A stretch of DNA of 64,000 nucleotides from an uncultured Clostridia bacterium (GCA_947628755.1 CANRBC010000008.1:1-64000), one strand, 5' to 3'; shown: positions 38,316 to 46,386, counted from the stretch's first letter. Notes: generated from the sequence alone by a model not told the origin. Numbers and translations are program-made.

Positions 38316-39056
38316 TTATTTCCAGTCGTGATGACCTGATAATGTAATCTCTTCGTCTGTCTTAAGGAAATTCTCGTAGCTCATTGAACCTAAATCGTCG
38401 GTAAGATTGTCGTCCCAAGCCAAATCGGCGTACAGCTTTACGCCGTCTACTGTAACAACATTCCATGCGTGATTCATAGGCTCGCTTACTACTATTTCAC
38501 AGGGAACGCCCAGCTTTTCACAGGCATATTTAAAGCCAAGTGAGAAGGCGTTGCAGGTACCCGTTTTGTTTACAAACAAATCGTAAGCGGTGTAAGATGT
38601 ATGTGAAAAATCATAGCTGTAATTATTTATAAAGTAATCATGTATGGCAGTCAGCTTTTCCCCAGTGGTCATAGAGCTGTTTACAGTAGCGAGAGCCTCG
38701 CTTGCAGCCTTTTCAAAGGAATCCTTCTGAGCCTGTATAGAGCTGCTGTTGCCTGCATAGGACACAACAAGCTCCTTGGCATAGCCTGTATCTGCCATAT
38801 AGGTACATTCAACAGAATTATTTACAAAGAAATAATCGGGGTTTGAATCTACCATGTCAAGATAAATATTCATAGCCTCATCGGTAGTTACATTATATTT
38901 ACTTACATCTATAACGGTGTTGAGAGTACCTATACCGTTGTCAATAGCGCTCTCAAGTCCCGCTACATCGGCTGCGCTTACAAGGGCAGCCATAGCTGTT
39001 GTGGCAACAGCAGTCGTCAATATTGCTCTTGCAATAGTCTTTAATGTTTTATTCAT
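38316..39056 (-). CDS. Secreted transglutaminase-like cysteine protease/transferase
   Basis: The 246-residue protein has a signal peptide (MNKTLKTIARAILTTAVATT, cut after AALVSAA) and a transglutaminase core near residues 140-240: KTGTCNAFSLGFKYACEKLG with the catalytic Cys, PMNHAWNVVTVDG with His, and LYADLAWDD with Asp. Such domains in Clostridia act as proteases or amide transferases in the envelope. It is preceded by a c-di-GMP-I riboswitch with a terminator and a consensus promoter, so expression should follow c-di-GMP levels. It has no neighbours in its transcript. Confidence 0.85.
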   Translation of the reverse strand: MNKTLKTIARAILTTAVATTAMAALVSAADVAGLESAIDNGIGTLNTVIDVSKYNVTTDEAMNIYLDMVDSNPDYFFVNNSVECTYMADTGYAKELVVSYAGNSSSIQAQKDSFEKAASEALATVNSSMTTGEKLTAIHDYFINNYSYDFSHTSYTAYDLFVNKTGTCNAFSLGFKYACEKLGVPCEIVVSEPMNHAWNVVTVDGVKLYADLAWDDNLTDDLGSMSYENFLKTDEEITLSGHHDWK

Positions 39057-39087
39057 ATCCTACATCCCCTTACTAATTCCCCTGCTG

Positions 39088-39121
39088 AAAAAAAGCGATG
39101 CCTATTTGATGGTGGCAACGC
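39088..39121 (-). terminator. Riboswitch expression-platform terminator
   Basis: On the minus strand GCGTTGCC pairs with GGCATCGC (one mismatch), followed by TTTTTTT, 30 bases before the start codon of the transglutaminase gene. Confidence 0.8.
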
Positions 39122-39159
39122 AGCTTAGTTCAGCAATATTCCTGATTTTATCTGTCCGA

Positions 39160-39242
39160 AAAACAGGCAACCGGCTGGCTTACTCCGAAGAGCTTAGCCC
39201 CATAGCTTTGCGTCCTTAACTTTCATCAAGTTTGCCAAAGTA
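39160..39242 (-). promoter_or_regulatory. c-di-GMP-I (GEMM-I) riboswitch
   Basis: The minus-strand leader has the class I hallmarks in order: GGCAAAC with a GAAA tetraloop (CTTGATGAAAGTTAAG), the invariant GGACGCAAAG, then GGGGCTAAG, a second hairpin CTCTTCGGAG, and TAAGCCAGCCGGTTGCC closing P1 (GGCAA with TTGCC). The aptamer core is 39166-39236. TTGCC occurs again in the terminator arm downstream, so the 5' GGCAA could switch partners. Confidence 0.9.
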
Positions 39243-39303
39243 TATTTCACAGCTTATAGAAGCCAATATATAGCAAAAAAGCTATATCTGTTATTGTGTT
39301 AAT

Positions 39304-39332
39304 AGTATAACTTAATGTTAATTAAATGTCAA
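39304..39332 (-). promoter_or_regulatory. Promoter of the riboswitch transcript
   Basis: On the minus strand TTGACA, 17 bases, TATACT. Transcription would start near 39297, about 60 bases before the aptamer; the segment between holds a small hairpin (ATATAGC..GCTATAT). Confidence 0.8.
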
Positions 39333-39353
39333 GAGGCTTATAGGAAAAATTTT

Positions 39354-39391
39354 ACACAATATTGCAGCTGTTCTTTTGTGCAATATTGTGT
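39354..39391 (-). terminator. Terminator of the deacetylase-like gene
   Basis: ACACAATATTGC and GCAATATTGTGT form 12-base perfect arms; on the minus strand AAAATTTTT follows. Confidence 0.65.
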
Positions 39392-39418
39392 ATTTTAAAG
39401 GGTTTCGGCGGCTTTTTG

Positions 39419-40201
39419 TTATTTCAGCTTTTCCAGAAGCTCGGATACGGTAACAAATTCTATTCCCTTGTCCTCCAACTCCTTATATGTGTTTGCAATA
39501 GCCTGTGCGGTGACCTCGCCGCCTTCTGCGCCTACGTGACCTATTGCTACGGCATAGCCCTTTTCAAGAGCTATATCTCCTGCTTTTCTCATATTTTCCA
39601 TGATTTTTTCTATATCCTGAGTGCTGTCCAGAAATACGTCTCTTTTTAAATAGGGCAGCGAAAGCTCCTCTGCTATTTTCTCCGTTACGGAATTTGGCGT
39701 TGTCACACTGTCCACAAAGAACATATCTCTTTCCTTGGCGGCGGCAAGTATTGCCTTCATTTTCTCTCTGTCCTCGGTTATAGCAGAACCCATGTGATTG
39801 TTAAAGCCCTTTGTCTTATTGAGAGCTTCTGCGTTTTTTGTAAATACGTCCACAGCCTCCGAGGGACTCATTTCGGAAAGTATGGGCGCAGGACCAAGCC
39901 AGCTCCTTTTACCTGTGTGCGCCTCCATAGGCTGATGAAGTATTGCTTCGTGTCCTGTTTCAATAAGTCTGTCCTGCTCCTCTTGGGAATTGGGCATACC
40001 CGGCATTACCGCTCCTGTGAATTTTATGGGAAGGGCAAGCATTTCCTCAGTACCCTTTGATTCGTTGCCGAAATCGTCTATTATTACGGCTATGTATTTT
40101 TTGTCGTCCGCCGCTTTTACTATTGCCAGACGGAGAAGAAGCAATGCCAGTATAAAGGCAAGCACTCCTTCTATGGCTATGTAATATGCTTTTTTGCTCA
40201 T
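39419..40201 (-). CDS. Divergent polysaccharide deacetylase family protein
   Basis: The 260-residue protein has one N-terminal membrane helix (YYIAIEGVLAFILALLLLRL) and then the divergent deacetylase fold: YIAVIIDDFGNES, FTGAVMPGMPNSQEEQDRL, EAILHQPMEAH, NNHMGSAITED, FVDSVTTPNSV and AVAIGHVGAEGGEV. These fit family PF04748, distantly related to polysaccharide deacetylases. It would act outside the membrane; the substrate is unknown. AAAGGAGAGCTTAC gives a good start. Confidence 0.85.
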   Translation of the reverse strand: MSKKAYYIAIEGVLAFILALLLLRLAIVKAADDKKYIAVIIDDFGNESKGTEEMLALPIKFTGAVMPGMPNSQEEQDRLIETGHEAILHQPMEAHTGKRSWLGPAPILSEMSPSEAVDVFTKNAEALNKTKGFNNHMGSAITEDREKMKAILAAAKERDMFFVDSVTTPNSVTEKIAEELSLPYLKRDVFLDSTQDIEKIMENMRKAGDIALEKGYAVAIGHVGAEGGEVTAQAIANTYKELEDKGIEFVTVSELLEKLK

Positions 40202-40300
40202 GTAAGCTCTCCTTTGCCTTTTTTACTATATTATTCACGATACGGAGAAATATACCGATATTGCCCCTTGCCGAATAAGGAGAACGGGAAATTGAGCAAA

Positions 40301-40341
40301 TAAAAAAGTCGGCTCGTCCCTGTGACGGACGATACCGACAT
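40301..40341 (-). terminator. ddl-murI terminator
   Basis: On the minus strand GTCGGTATCGTCCGTC pairs with GACGAGCCGAC and is followed by TTTTTTA. Confidence 0.8.
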
Positions 40342-40370
40342 ATTGACAAACAGCAAATAGGCTGTCAGAA

Positions 40371-41174
40371 TCAGTATTTTTCAATATCGATTTTCTCTGC
40401 ATGGTAGTCCTCGTGGAGAACACGGGAGCATATCTGCTCGAAGTGGGATTTGTCGCTTACATAGAAAAGCCTTTCGGCTTCTTCCGTATTGTCAGTAAGC
40501 ATATTGTGGTTTTCAAGATATTCCTTGAGCCTTTGGGCAGTAGCCTTTGCAGGGTCTACTATGGTTACGCCTTCGCCTACTATTTCGCCTATACATGCCT
40601 TGAGAATAGGATAGTGAGTGCAGCCCAGTATTATGGAATCCACATTTTTGTCCGTAAGCTCCTTAAGGTATGTAGCGGCAGTAAGGCGGGCGACATCATT
40701 GTTTACCCAACCCTCCTCGGCAAGAGGCACAAAGAGAGGACACGCCTTTTTATACACCTGTATATTCGGATCTGCCGCCTTAAGACGCTTTTCGTAAGCG
40801 CCGGAGGATACGGTACCGTAGGTGCCTATAAGCCCCACTATTTTGTTTCTTGTAGCGGCAAGGCAGCTTTCAACTCCGGGAGTAACTACCTCTATAATAG
40901 GCAGCTGGGGAAACTCCTCCGAAAGAATTTCGTAGCAGTTGGAGCTGACTGTGTTGCAGGCTATTACCACAGCCTTTACATTTTTGGTCATCAAAAATCT
41001 TATTATCTGGCTTGAAAACTTTGTGACGATCTCCTTGCTCTTTGAGCCGTAGGGTACTCTGGCAGTATCGCCGAAGTACACAAGGGACTCGTTGGGCAGG
41101 AGCTTTACTATCTGCTTTACGACAGTAAGTCCGCCGACGCCGGAATCAAACACGCCAATAGGTCTGTTATCCAT
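40371..41174 (-). CDS. murI: Glutamate racemase
   Basis: The 267-residue enzyme makes D-glutamate for peptidoglycan. It has GVFDSGVGGLTVV at the N-terminus, the two catalytic cysteines in IACNTVSSN and LGCTHYPIL, and GTYGTVSSGAYEKR. Length is normal. It lies five bases after ddl in the same direction, giving a small wall-precursor operon. Confidence 0.95.
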   Translation of the reverse strand: MDNRPIGVFDSGVGGLTVVKQIVKLLPNESLVYFGDTARVPYGSKSKEIVTKFSSQIIRFLMTKNVKAVVIACNTVSSNCYEILSEEFPQLPIIEVVTPGVESCLAATRNKIVGLIGTYGTVSSGAYEKRLKAADPNIQVYKKACPLFVPLAEEGWVNNDVARLTAATYLKELTDKNVDSIILGCTHYPILKACIGEIVGEGVTIVDPAKATAQRLKEYLENHNMLTDNTEEAERLFYVSDKSHFEQICSRVLHEDYHAEKIDIEKY

Positions 41175-41179
41175 AATAA

Positions 41180-42247
41180 TTAATCCTCATATCTTCTTAA
41201 ACCCAGCTCTATGAGCCTATCCACAAGCTCCTCCGTAGTTATGCCCAGAGCGTTGAAAAGCATAGGGTACATACTTATGGAGGTAAAGCCTGGAAGAGTA
41301 TTTATCTCGTTGAATATTACTCTGTCTGTGCCTTCCTCAAGGAAAAAGTCTACTCTTGCAAGTCCCATACCGTCAAGCGCCTTGAATATGCGTACAGCCT
41401 TTTCCCTTATTTCATCTGATTTTTTATCTGAAATGGGAGCGGGTATGACTGTCTTGGACTCGGAATTGTTGTACTTGGCGTCATAGTCGTAAAATTCGGC
41501 AGCCGCCAAAATTTGTCCCACAACAGACGCCTTTACGTCGTCATTGCCGAGTACGGCGCACTCCAGCTCAAGACCAGTTATATTTTCTTCTATTACGATA
41601 GTTTTGTCCTCTCTTGAGGCAGTCCAAAGACCCTCTGCCAGCTCATCTCTGTTGTGAGCCTTTGTAATGCCTACGCTTGAGCCTGCGCAGGCAGGCTTTA
41701 CAAAGCAGGGATAACCGCATATTTTTTCTATTCTCTCTATACAGTCTTCAATATTGCTTTCAAGCTCTCTGCTCTGCACTACGGTGTGCTTTGCCTGGTC
41801 TATACCCAGAGTATCCACTATTATTTTGGTATAGGCTTTGTTCATGCTTACCGCAGAGGACAAAACGCCGCAGCCTACATAAGGTATGCCCGAAAGCTCG
41901 AAAAGTCCCTGTATAGTGCCGTCCTCGCCGTTAAGACCGTGGAGTACGGGAAAAATAATGTCCACAGGCATGAATTTTACCTTTTCGCCAACTATTCTGA
42001 GAAGACCTCTGTGGTCTGCGTCGGGACTGAGTATGGCAGTAGCCGCATATTTCTCCCAGTTTTCGCTTTTGATATTTTCAATAGGTCCGTCATAGAGAAG
42101 CCATTTGCCTTCTTTGGTAATGCAGACGGGCAGTATAGTGTATTTGTCCTGATTGATATTCTGCATTATTGTAGAGGCGCTTACTCTTGATACCTCGTGC
42201 TCGGAGGAGCGTCCTCCGAAAATTACAGCAATCACCTTTTTGCTCAT
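41180..42247 (-). CDS. ddl: D-alanine-D-alanine ligase
   Basis: The 355-residue ATP-grasp enzyme joins two D-alanines for the peptidoglycan stem. It has VIFGGRSSEHEVSRVSA, HGLNGEDGTIQG, FVKPACAGSSVGITKA and INTLPGFTSISMYP. The Tyr-Pro ending of that last motif points to D-Ala-D-Ala rather than a lactate-making resistance ligase, but I cannot prove it. It is the first gene of the ddl-murI pair. Confidence 0.95.
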   Translation of the reverse strand: MSKKVIAVIFGGRSSEHEVSRVSASTIMQNINQDKYTILPVCITKEGKWLLYDGPIENIKSENWEKYAATAILSPDADHRGLLRIVGEKVKFMPVDIIFPVLHGLNGEDGTIQGLFELSGIPYVGCGVLSSAVSMNKAYTKIIVDTLGIDQAKHTVVQSRELESNIEDCIERIEKICGYPCFVKPACAGSSVGITKAHNRDELAEGLWTASREDKTIVIEENITGLELECAVLGNDDVKASVVGQILAAAEFYDYDAKYNNSESKTVIPAPISDKKSDEIREKAVRIFKALDGMGLARVDFFLEEGTDRVIFNEINTLPGFTSISMYPMLFNALGITTEELVDRLIELGLRRYED

Positions 42248-42519
42248 TTTCCATTCCTCTCAATTCTATTGATTGACAGAGCCAAACCGCCGCAGCGTCT
42301 CGGTCTGTATTATTTTCATTATTATAGTATGCCATTGTACTCATACTTAACATAATTGTACAACAAAATGCCGAAGTTGGCAATGTTTTATTTCATAAAG
42401 TTTTAAAGGCGGCGCTCTTGCCCGAAAAAGCGGTATGGGGAATAGCGGCGGCTGTGCTTACGGAAGGAAAAGCATTATATTCCGACAGAATCAACTGTTT
42501 ATATATAAATAAAAAAATA

Positions 42520-42537
42520 AAGCCTACTATGAGGCTT
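42520..42537 (-). terminator. Orphan minus-strand terminator
   Basis: On the minus strand AAGCCT-CATAGT-AGGCTT is followed by TATTTTTTTATT. No gene precedes it; a possible weak promoter (TTGTAA, 16 bases, TATTTT) lies 30-60 bases upstream on that strand. A second short RNA is possible. The rest of 42248-42520 holds the ddl leader and a 60-codon open frame without a proper start. Confidence 0.5.
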
Positions 42538-42584
42538 AAATACTTGATTTTTCATCAAAGTAAAAAATATTTTTCAAAGGGGAC

Positions 42585-42614
42585 TTTACAAAACCTCCTT
42601 TATGGTGGTATTGT
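42585..42614 (+). promoter_or_regulatory. Possible promoter of the small membrane peptide gene
   Basis: TTTACA, 18 bases, TATTGT with TG just upstream of the -10. It would give a 5' leader of about 50 bases. Confidence 0.4.
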
Positions 42615-42669
42615 AAAAGCGTAACAAGGAATTTCGCGCCTAATCCCAAAACGGAAAGGGGGCGATACA

Positions 42670-42768
42670 GTGAAAAGGACAAACAAAAAAGCCTTGTCAG
42701 GTAAGGCTTTAATGCTTGTAACAATCACACTTGTTGCAATAATAGCATTTACATATAAGTGCTATTAA
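42670..42768 (+). CDS. 32-residue membrane peptide, candidate type I toxin
   Basis: A GTG start preceded by AAAGGGGG at seven bases opens a 32-codon frame. The peptide is basic at the N-terminus (KRTNKKALSGK), has one hydrophobic span (ALMLVTITLVAIIAFTY) and a short end KCY. This is the build of type I toxins such as Fst, TxpA and BsrG, though I cannot place it in a named family. Directly after the stop is a 16-base-pair hairpin, and a consensus promoter faces back across it on the minus strand, reading an RNA that ends in a terminator inside this gene. It could also be a non-toxic small protein. Confidence 0.6.
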   Translation: MKRTNKKALSGKALMLVTITLVAIIAFTYKCY

Positions 42769-42804
42769 GTGTAACTAGGCTTGTAAGGTGTGCCACCACC
42801 TTAC
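42684..42804 (-). ncRNA. Candidate antisense RNA antitoxin
   Basis: The predicted RNA starts near 42804, from a TTGACT-17-TATACT promoter, and ends at AAAGCCTT-ACCTGAC-AAGGCTTTTTTG (42710 down to 42684). About 120 bases long, it is complementary to the last 28 or so codons of the peptide gene and to most of the hairpin after it. This is the 3'-overlapping arrangement seen in txpA/ratA and bsrG/SR4. Confidence 0.6.
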
Positions 42805-42812
42805 AGGCTTAG
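42775..42812 (+). other. Strong hairpin after the peptide gene
   Basis: CTAGGCTTGTAAGGTG pairs with CACCTTACAGGCTTAG over 16 base pairs (two wobbles) with loop TGCCAC. There is no T-run after it, so it is more likely a structural 3' end or processing site, or the contact site for the antisense RNA. Confidence 0.7.
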
Positions 42813-42839
42813 TATAACATACAATAACTGTAAAGTCAA
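42811..42839 (-). promoter_or_regulatory. Promoter of the antisense RNA
   Basis: On the minus strand TTGACT, 17 bases, TATACT. There is no minus-strand coding frame nearby for it to serve. Confidence 0.75.
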
Positions 42840-42935
42840 GGAATGAAAATCCCAATTTGATATAAAGAGAAGCATATAAACATTATTACGAAAAGGGGCT
42901 TGTATGCGCGGTGTTATTCTTAATAAATATTTAAG

Positions 42936-42964
42936 TTGATTTTCCATTATATTTGTAGTATTAT
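42936..42964 (+). promoter_or_regulatory. Promoter of ireB operon
   Basis: TTGATT, 17 bases, TATTAT, ending 50 bases before the ireB start codon. Confidence 0.55.
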
Positions 42965-43014
42965 ATACTAGGATAGTAATGAATGGGTAAAAATAAAATA
43001 AGGAGAGTGAAAAT

Positions 43015-43308
43015 ATGAATAACTTCAGCGAAACTCAGAAAATAAGTGATCTTAAGGAAGCTCTCAAGGATGTCAGGATAAGCGACGAAACTACTGAGAA
43101 GACACACATAGGTCATATTATGAGCGAGGTTTATGAAGCTATGCTTGAAAAGGGCTATAATCCTGTAAATCAGATAATAGGCTATATTATGTCGGGAGAC
43201 CCTACCTACATCACAAGCTATAAGGATGCCAGAAAGAAAATGGCAAGGGTAAGTCAGGATGAGCTTCTGGAGGAAATAGTGAATTATTATATCAACAATA
43301 ATTTATAA
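43015..43308 (+). CDS. ireB: IreB family regulatory protein
   Basis: The 97-residue protein matches IreB (UPF0297): EKTHIGHIMSEVYEAMLEKGYNPVNQ (split here as EKTHIGHIMSEVYEAM and LEKGYNPVNQ), then GYIMSGDPTYITSYKDAR. In Enterococcus IreB is a substrate of the Ser/Thr kinase IreK and restrains cephalosporin resistance. A Thr-rich N-terminus (SDETTEKT) could be the phosphorylation site. It heads the conserved ireB-ruvX-DUF1292 order. Confidence 0.93.
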   Translation: MNNFSETQKISDLKEALKDVRISDETTEKTHIGHIMSEVYEAMLEKGYNPVNQIIGYIMSGDPTYITSYKDARKKMARVSQDELLEEIVNYYINNNL

Positions 43309-43320
43309 TATGGTGCTGTA

Positions 43321-43761
43321 ATGCGTATACTAGGTCTTGACTTCGGAATGAAAACTATAGGAGTTGCCGTAAGCGACCCCTTTGGCTGGACTGCCCAGGG
43401 CGTGGAGATAATAAGGCGCAGCGAGGAAGCCAATCTAAAAAAGAGCATTGAGCGGCTAAAGGAAATATGCAGGGAATACTCTGTGGAGCAAATAGTCCTT
43501 GGCTATCCCAAGAATATGAACAATACCCTCGGAGAAAGAGCGGAGAAAACCGAGGCTTTTAAGAAAAGAATAGAGAAGGAATTGAAGCTACCCGTTGTAC
43601 TGTGGGACGAAAGGCTTTCCACCGTAGCTGCCGAGAGAGGACTTCTGGAGGCTGATTTGTCAAGAGCCAAAAGAAAGCAGGTCATTGACAAAATGGCGGC
43701 GGTCTTTATACTGCAGGGCTATCTGGATTCAAAACCAAAGAATCAAGGAGAAAACAAATGA
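43321..43761 (+). CDS. ruvX: Putative pre-16S rRNA nuclease / YqgF (RuvX)
   Basis: The 146-residue RNase H-fold protein has [18 protein letters not shown] at the N-terminus, [17 protein letters not shown] in the middle and [19 protein letters not shown] with the conserved Asp-Glu. YqgF proteins mature the 5' end of 16S rRNA and were earlier called Holliday junction resolvases. It follows ireB after 12 bases and overlaps the DUF1292 gene by four. Confidence 0.93.
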   Translation: MRILGLDFGMKTIGVAVSDPFGWTAQGVEIIRRSEEANLKKSIERLKEICREYSVEQIVLGYPKNMNNTLGERAEKTEAFKKRIEKELKLPVVLWDERLSTVAAERGLLEADLSRAKRKQVIDKMAAVFILQGYLDSKPKNQGENK

Positions 43762-44081
43762 GTGACGACAAGCTGAATATCGATGATTTAGACCTTTTTG
43801 CCGGTCAGGAAAAGGCTTATGAATATGTTTCCATGACAGATGACGACGGTGTGGAGACCGATTTTATCATTATGGACGGTATTGACGTAGACAATGCGCG
43901 GTATCTTTTGCTTGTTAAGGCAGAGGACTTCGATAAGGAAGAGCCTGATGCCTTTATTTTCAAGGAAATAGAAATAAACGAAACTGAATGTACCTATGAG
44001 CCTGTTACGGAGGATAAGGAGTACAATAAGGTGCTTATGCTTTTACAGGACGAGGACGCAGACTATGAAATGAAATTCTGA
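43758..44081 (+). CDS. DUF1292 protein
   Basis: The 107-residue, strongly acidic protein contains [23 protein letters not shown] and later YLLLVKAED, which fit DUF1292 (the first phrase is taken here as two overlapping strands: [15 protein letters not shown] and IDVDNARY). The family sits next to ireB and ruvX in many Firmicutes and has no known function. Its start overlaps the ruvX stop. A weak hairpin (AAGACC..GGTCTT, 44142-44158) follows. Confidence 0.85.
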   Translation: MSDDKLNIDDLDLFAGQEKAYEYVSMTDDDGVETDFIIMDGIDVDNARYLLLVKAEDFDKEEPDAFIFKEIEINETECTYEPVTEDKEYNKVLMLLQDEDADYEMKF

Positions 44082-44200
44082 TAGTCTGCAAGTATGATTG
44101 ACTATTATTTTTCGTATATAAAATATAATATTTAATGCAAGACCTTTTTAGGTCTTATTGTTGTGTGAAAATAATTTTGACATTTATATACATAAATCAG

Positions 44201-44242
44201 CCCATATAACTGACAGGGTCGGAAATTGTCTTTTTATATGGG
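44201..44242 (+). other. Inverted repeat in the rnj leader
   Basis: CCCATATAA at 44201-44209 pairs with TTATATGGG at 44234-44242, nine perfect pairs, ending ten bases before the GGAGGTG ribosome site. It could be an RNA stem used in control of the RNase J message or an operator. Confidence 0.5.
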
Positions 44243-44264
44243 TCAGAACTCGGAGGTGAACTTT

Positions 44265-46022
44265 TTGTATACAAAAAAACAGAATGCCGCAGCTAAGAGT
44301 AAAAAGACTGCGGCAAATACCAAGGCTGCAAAGCCCAGAAGACCCAGAGCGGATAACGGTCCGAAGCTGAAGGTCATACCCTTGGGCGGTCTTCATGAGG
44401 TAGGCAAGAATATTACAGCCTTTGAATACGAGGATGAAATTATAATCGTGGATTGCGGCGTGGCTTTCCCACAGGACGATATGCTGGGTATAGACCTTGT
44501 AATTCCCGATTTTTCATACCTCATGAGCAATAAGGAAAAGGTAAAGGGCGTGTTTATAACTCATGGTCATGAGGACCATATAGGCTCTCTGCCCTATTTC
44601 CTTAAGGAGCTGAATGTTCCCATATACGGCACAAGGCTTACAATAGGTCTTATAGAAGCCAAGCTGAGAGAGCATAATATACTGAACAGCGTTGAGCGAA
44701 ATAATGTAGAGGCAGGCACGGTGGTAAAAATAGGCAAACATTTTAAGGTGGAGTTTATACATTCCAACCACTCTATTGCCGACAGCGTTGCCTTTGCCAT
44801 AACCACTCCCGTAGGCGTAATAGTCCATACAGGCGATTTTAAAATAGACTTTACTCCTATACAGGGAGAAATGATAGATTTGCAGAGGCTTGCGGAAATA
44901 GGCAGAAAGGGCGTGCTTTTGCTTATGTGCGAAAGCACAAATGTAGAGCGCCCCGGGCACACCATGAGCGAGCGCTCCGTAGGCGGCATTATAGACAAGA
45001 TTTTCGACGACAGCGAAAACAGAATAATGGTAGCGACCTTTTCGTCAAATATAGACAGAATACAGCAAATCGTCAATTCCGCCGTATCTCACAAGAGAAA
45101 GGTCACATTTATAGGCAGGAGCATGACAAATGTTGTAAAGACAGCCTGCGAGCTTGGTTATCTGGATATACCCAAAAATACCATTATAGAAACAGGCGAA
45201 ATGCGCAACTACAACGACCATGAAATAGTCGTTATAATGACAGGCTCTCAGGGCGAAACTATGGCGGCTCTTTCCAGAATAGCTCTGGGCGAGCACAGAC
45301 AGATAGAGGTAAAGCCTACTGACAAAATAATAATAAGCGCGTCTCCCATACCGGGCAACGAAAAGAATGTGTATAAGGTAATAAACGAGCTGCTTAAAAA
45401 GGGCGCAGACGTTATATACGAGGGTCTTATGGACGTACACGTATCCGGTCATGCCCGCCAGGAGGAAATCAAAATGATGCACGCTCTTATTAAGCCCAAG
45501 TATTTTATGCCTATACACGGCGAGTATAAAATGCTTATTTGCCACAGAAACCTTGCCCGTGACCTTGGTATGAACAAGGACGATATATTTGTAATGGCTA
45601 ACGGCGACTGTCTTGAGCTTGGCAAGAATTCCGCAAAGCTCACGCAAAACGCCGTGCCAAGCGGTCAGATATTTGTAGACGGTCTTGGCGTAGGCGATGT
45701 GGGAAATATAGTGCTTCGCGACAGACGTCATCTTGCCCAGGACGGTCTTATGATAGTTGTAGTGGCTATTGAGAAGTATTCGGGAGAGATATTGAGCGGT
45801 CCGGATATTATTTCAAGAGGCTTCGTGTATGTAAGAGAATCCGAGGAGCTTATGGAGGAGGCAAGAGCCGTTGTGAATACAGCTCTTGAACAATGCGAAA
45901 GAAAGAATATAAGCGAGTGGTCATATATAAAGACTCTTATAAAGGACGCTCTCAGAGATTATCTGTGGCAGAAGACAAAGAGAAGCCCTATGATACTGCC
46001 TATTGTTATGGATATAGAATAG
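44265..46022 (+). CDS. rnj: Ribonuclease J
   Basis: The 585-residue metallo-beta-lactamase/beta-CASP nuclease has HGHEDHIGSLPYFL with the zinc ligands, HTGDFKIDF, and beta-CASP motifs (GSQGETMAALSRIA, HVSGHARQEE), plus the C-terminal domain. RNase J is a 5'-3' exonuclease and endonuclease for mRNA decay and rRNA maturation. I take the TTG at 44265 as start because GGAGGTG lies six bases before it; upstream ATGs at 44226 and 44238 lack a site. The N-terminus has a Lys/Ala-rich extension of about 30 residues before KLKVIPLGGL. Confidence 0.93.
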   Translation: MYTKKQNAAAKSKKTAANTKAAKPRRPRADNGPKLKVIPLGGLHEVGKNITAFEYEDEIIIVDCGVAFPQDDMLGIDLVIPDFSYLMSNKEKVKGVFITHGHEDHIGSLPYFLKELNVPIYGTRLTIGLIEAKLREHNILNSVERNNVEAGTVVKIGKHFKVEFIHSNHSIADSVAFAITTPVGVIVHTGDFKIDFTPIQGEMIDLQRLAEIGRKGVLLLMCESTNVERPGHTMSERSVGGIIDKIFDDSENRIMVATFSSNIDRIQQIVNSAVSHKRKVTFIGRSMTNVVKTACELGYLDIPKNTIIETGEMRNYNDHEIVVIMTGSQGETMAALSRIALGEHRQIEVKPTDKIIISASPIPGNEKNVYKVINELLKKGADVIYEGLMDVHVSGHARQEEIKMMHALIKPKYFMPIHGEYKMLICHRNLARDLGMNKDDIFVMANGDCLELGKNSAKLTQNAVPSGQIFVDGLGVGDVGNIVLRDRRHLAQDGLMIVVVAIEKYSGEILSGPDIISRGFVYVRESEELMEEARAVVNTALEQCERKNISEWSYIKTLIKDALRDYLWQKTKRSPMILPIVMDIE

Positions 46023-46031
46023 GAGGAAAAT

Positions 46032-46385
46032 ATGCTTTTTGTGGAATATCCAAAGTGCTCTACCTGTAAAAAGGCAAAGAAATGGCTTGACGACAATGGT
46101 ATAGAGTACGAGGACAGACATATTACGGAAAACAACCCGACCTTTGAGGAGCTTAAGGCATGGCATGAGAAAAGCGGCATGGATATAAAGCGCTTTTTCA
46201 ATACAAGCGGTATGAAGTACAGAGAGCTGGGCTTAAAGGACAAGCTCCCTAATATGACAGACGACGAAATGCTTGAGCTTCTTTCAACAGACGGTATGCT
46301 TGTGAAAAGACCTGTGCTTGTGGGAGAGAATATTGTGCTTACAGGCTTTCGCGAAAAGGAATGGGAAAAAATATTGTATAAATAA
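46032..46385 (+). CDS. ArsC/Spx family protein
   Basis: The 117-residue thioredoxin-fold protein starts MLFVEYPKCSTCKKAKKWL, with CSTC in the place of the Spx CxxC switch, then ITENNPTFEELKAWHEKSG and LVKRPVLVGENIVLTGF. The last phrase has the ArsC-like K(R)P pattern. It may be an Spx-type regulator of RNA polymerase or a YffB/ArsC-type reductase; sequence alone does not settle it. It follows rnj by nine bases and ends in a strong terminator. Confidence 0.85.
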   Translation: MLFVEYPKCSTCKKAKKWLDDNGIEYEDRHITENNPTFEELKAWHEKSGMDIKRFFNTSGMKYRELGLKDKLPNMTDDEMLELLSTDGMLVKRPVLVGENIVLTGFREKEWEKILYK

Positions 46386-46386
46386 T

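Noticed and set aside
42352..42624. Open frame before the toxin-like gene (contains VWGIAAAVLTEGKALYSD)
   Set aside because: It has no ATG/GTG/TTG with a ribosome site at its upstream end and its second half is low-complexity AT-rich sequence. It could be a gene remnant, but I cannot support it as a gene.
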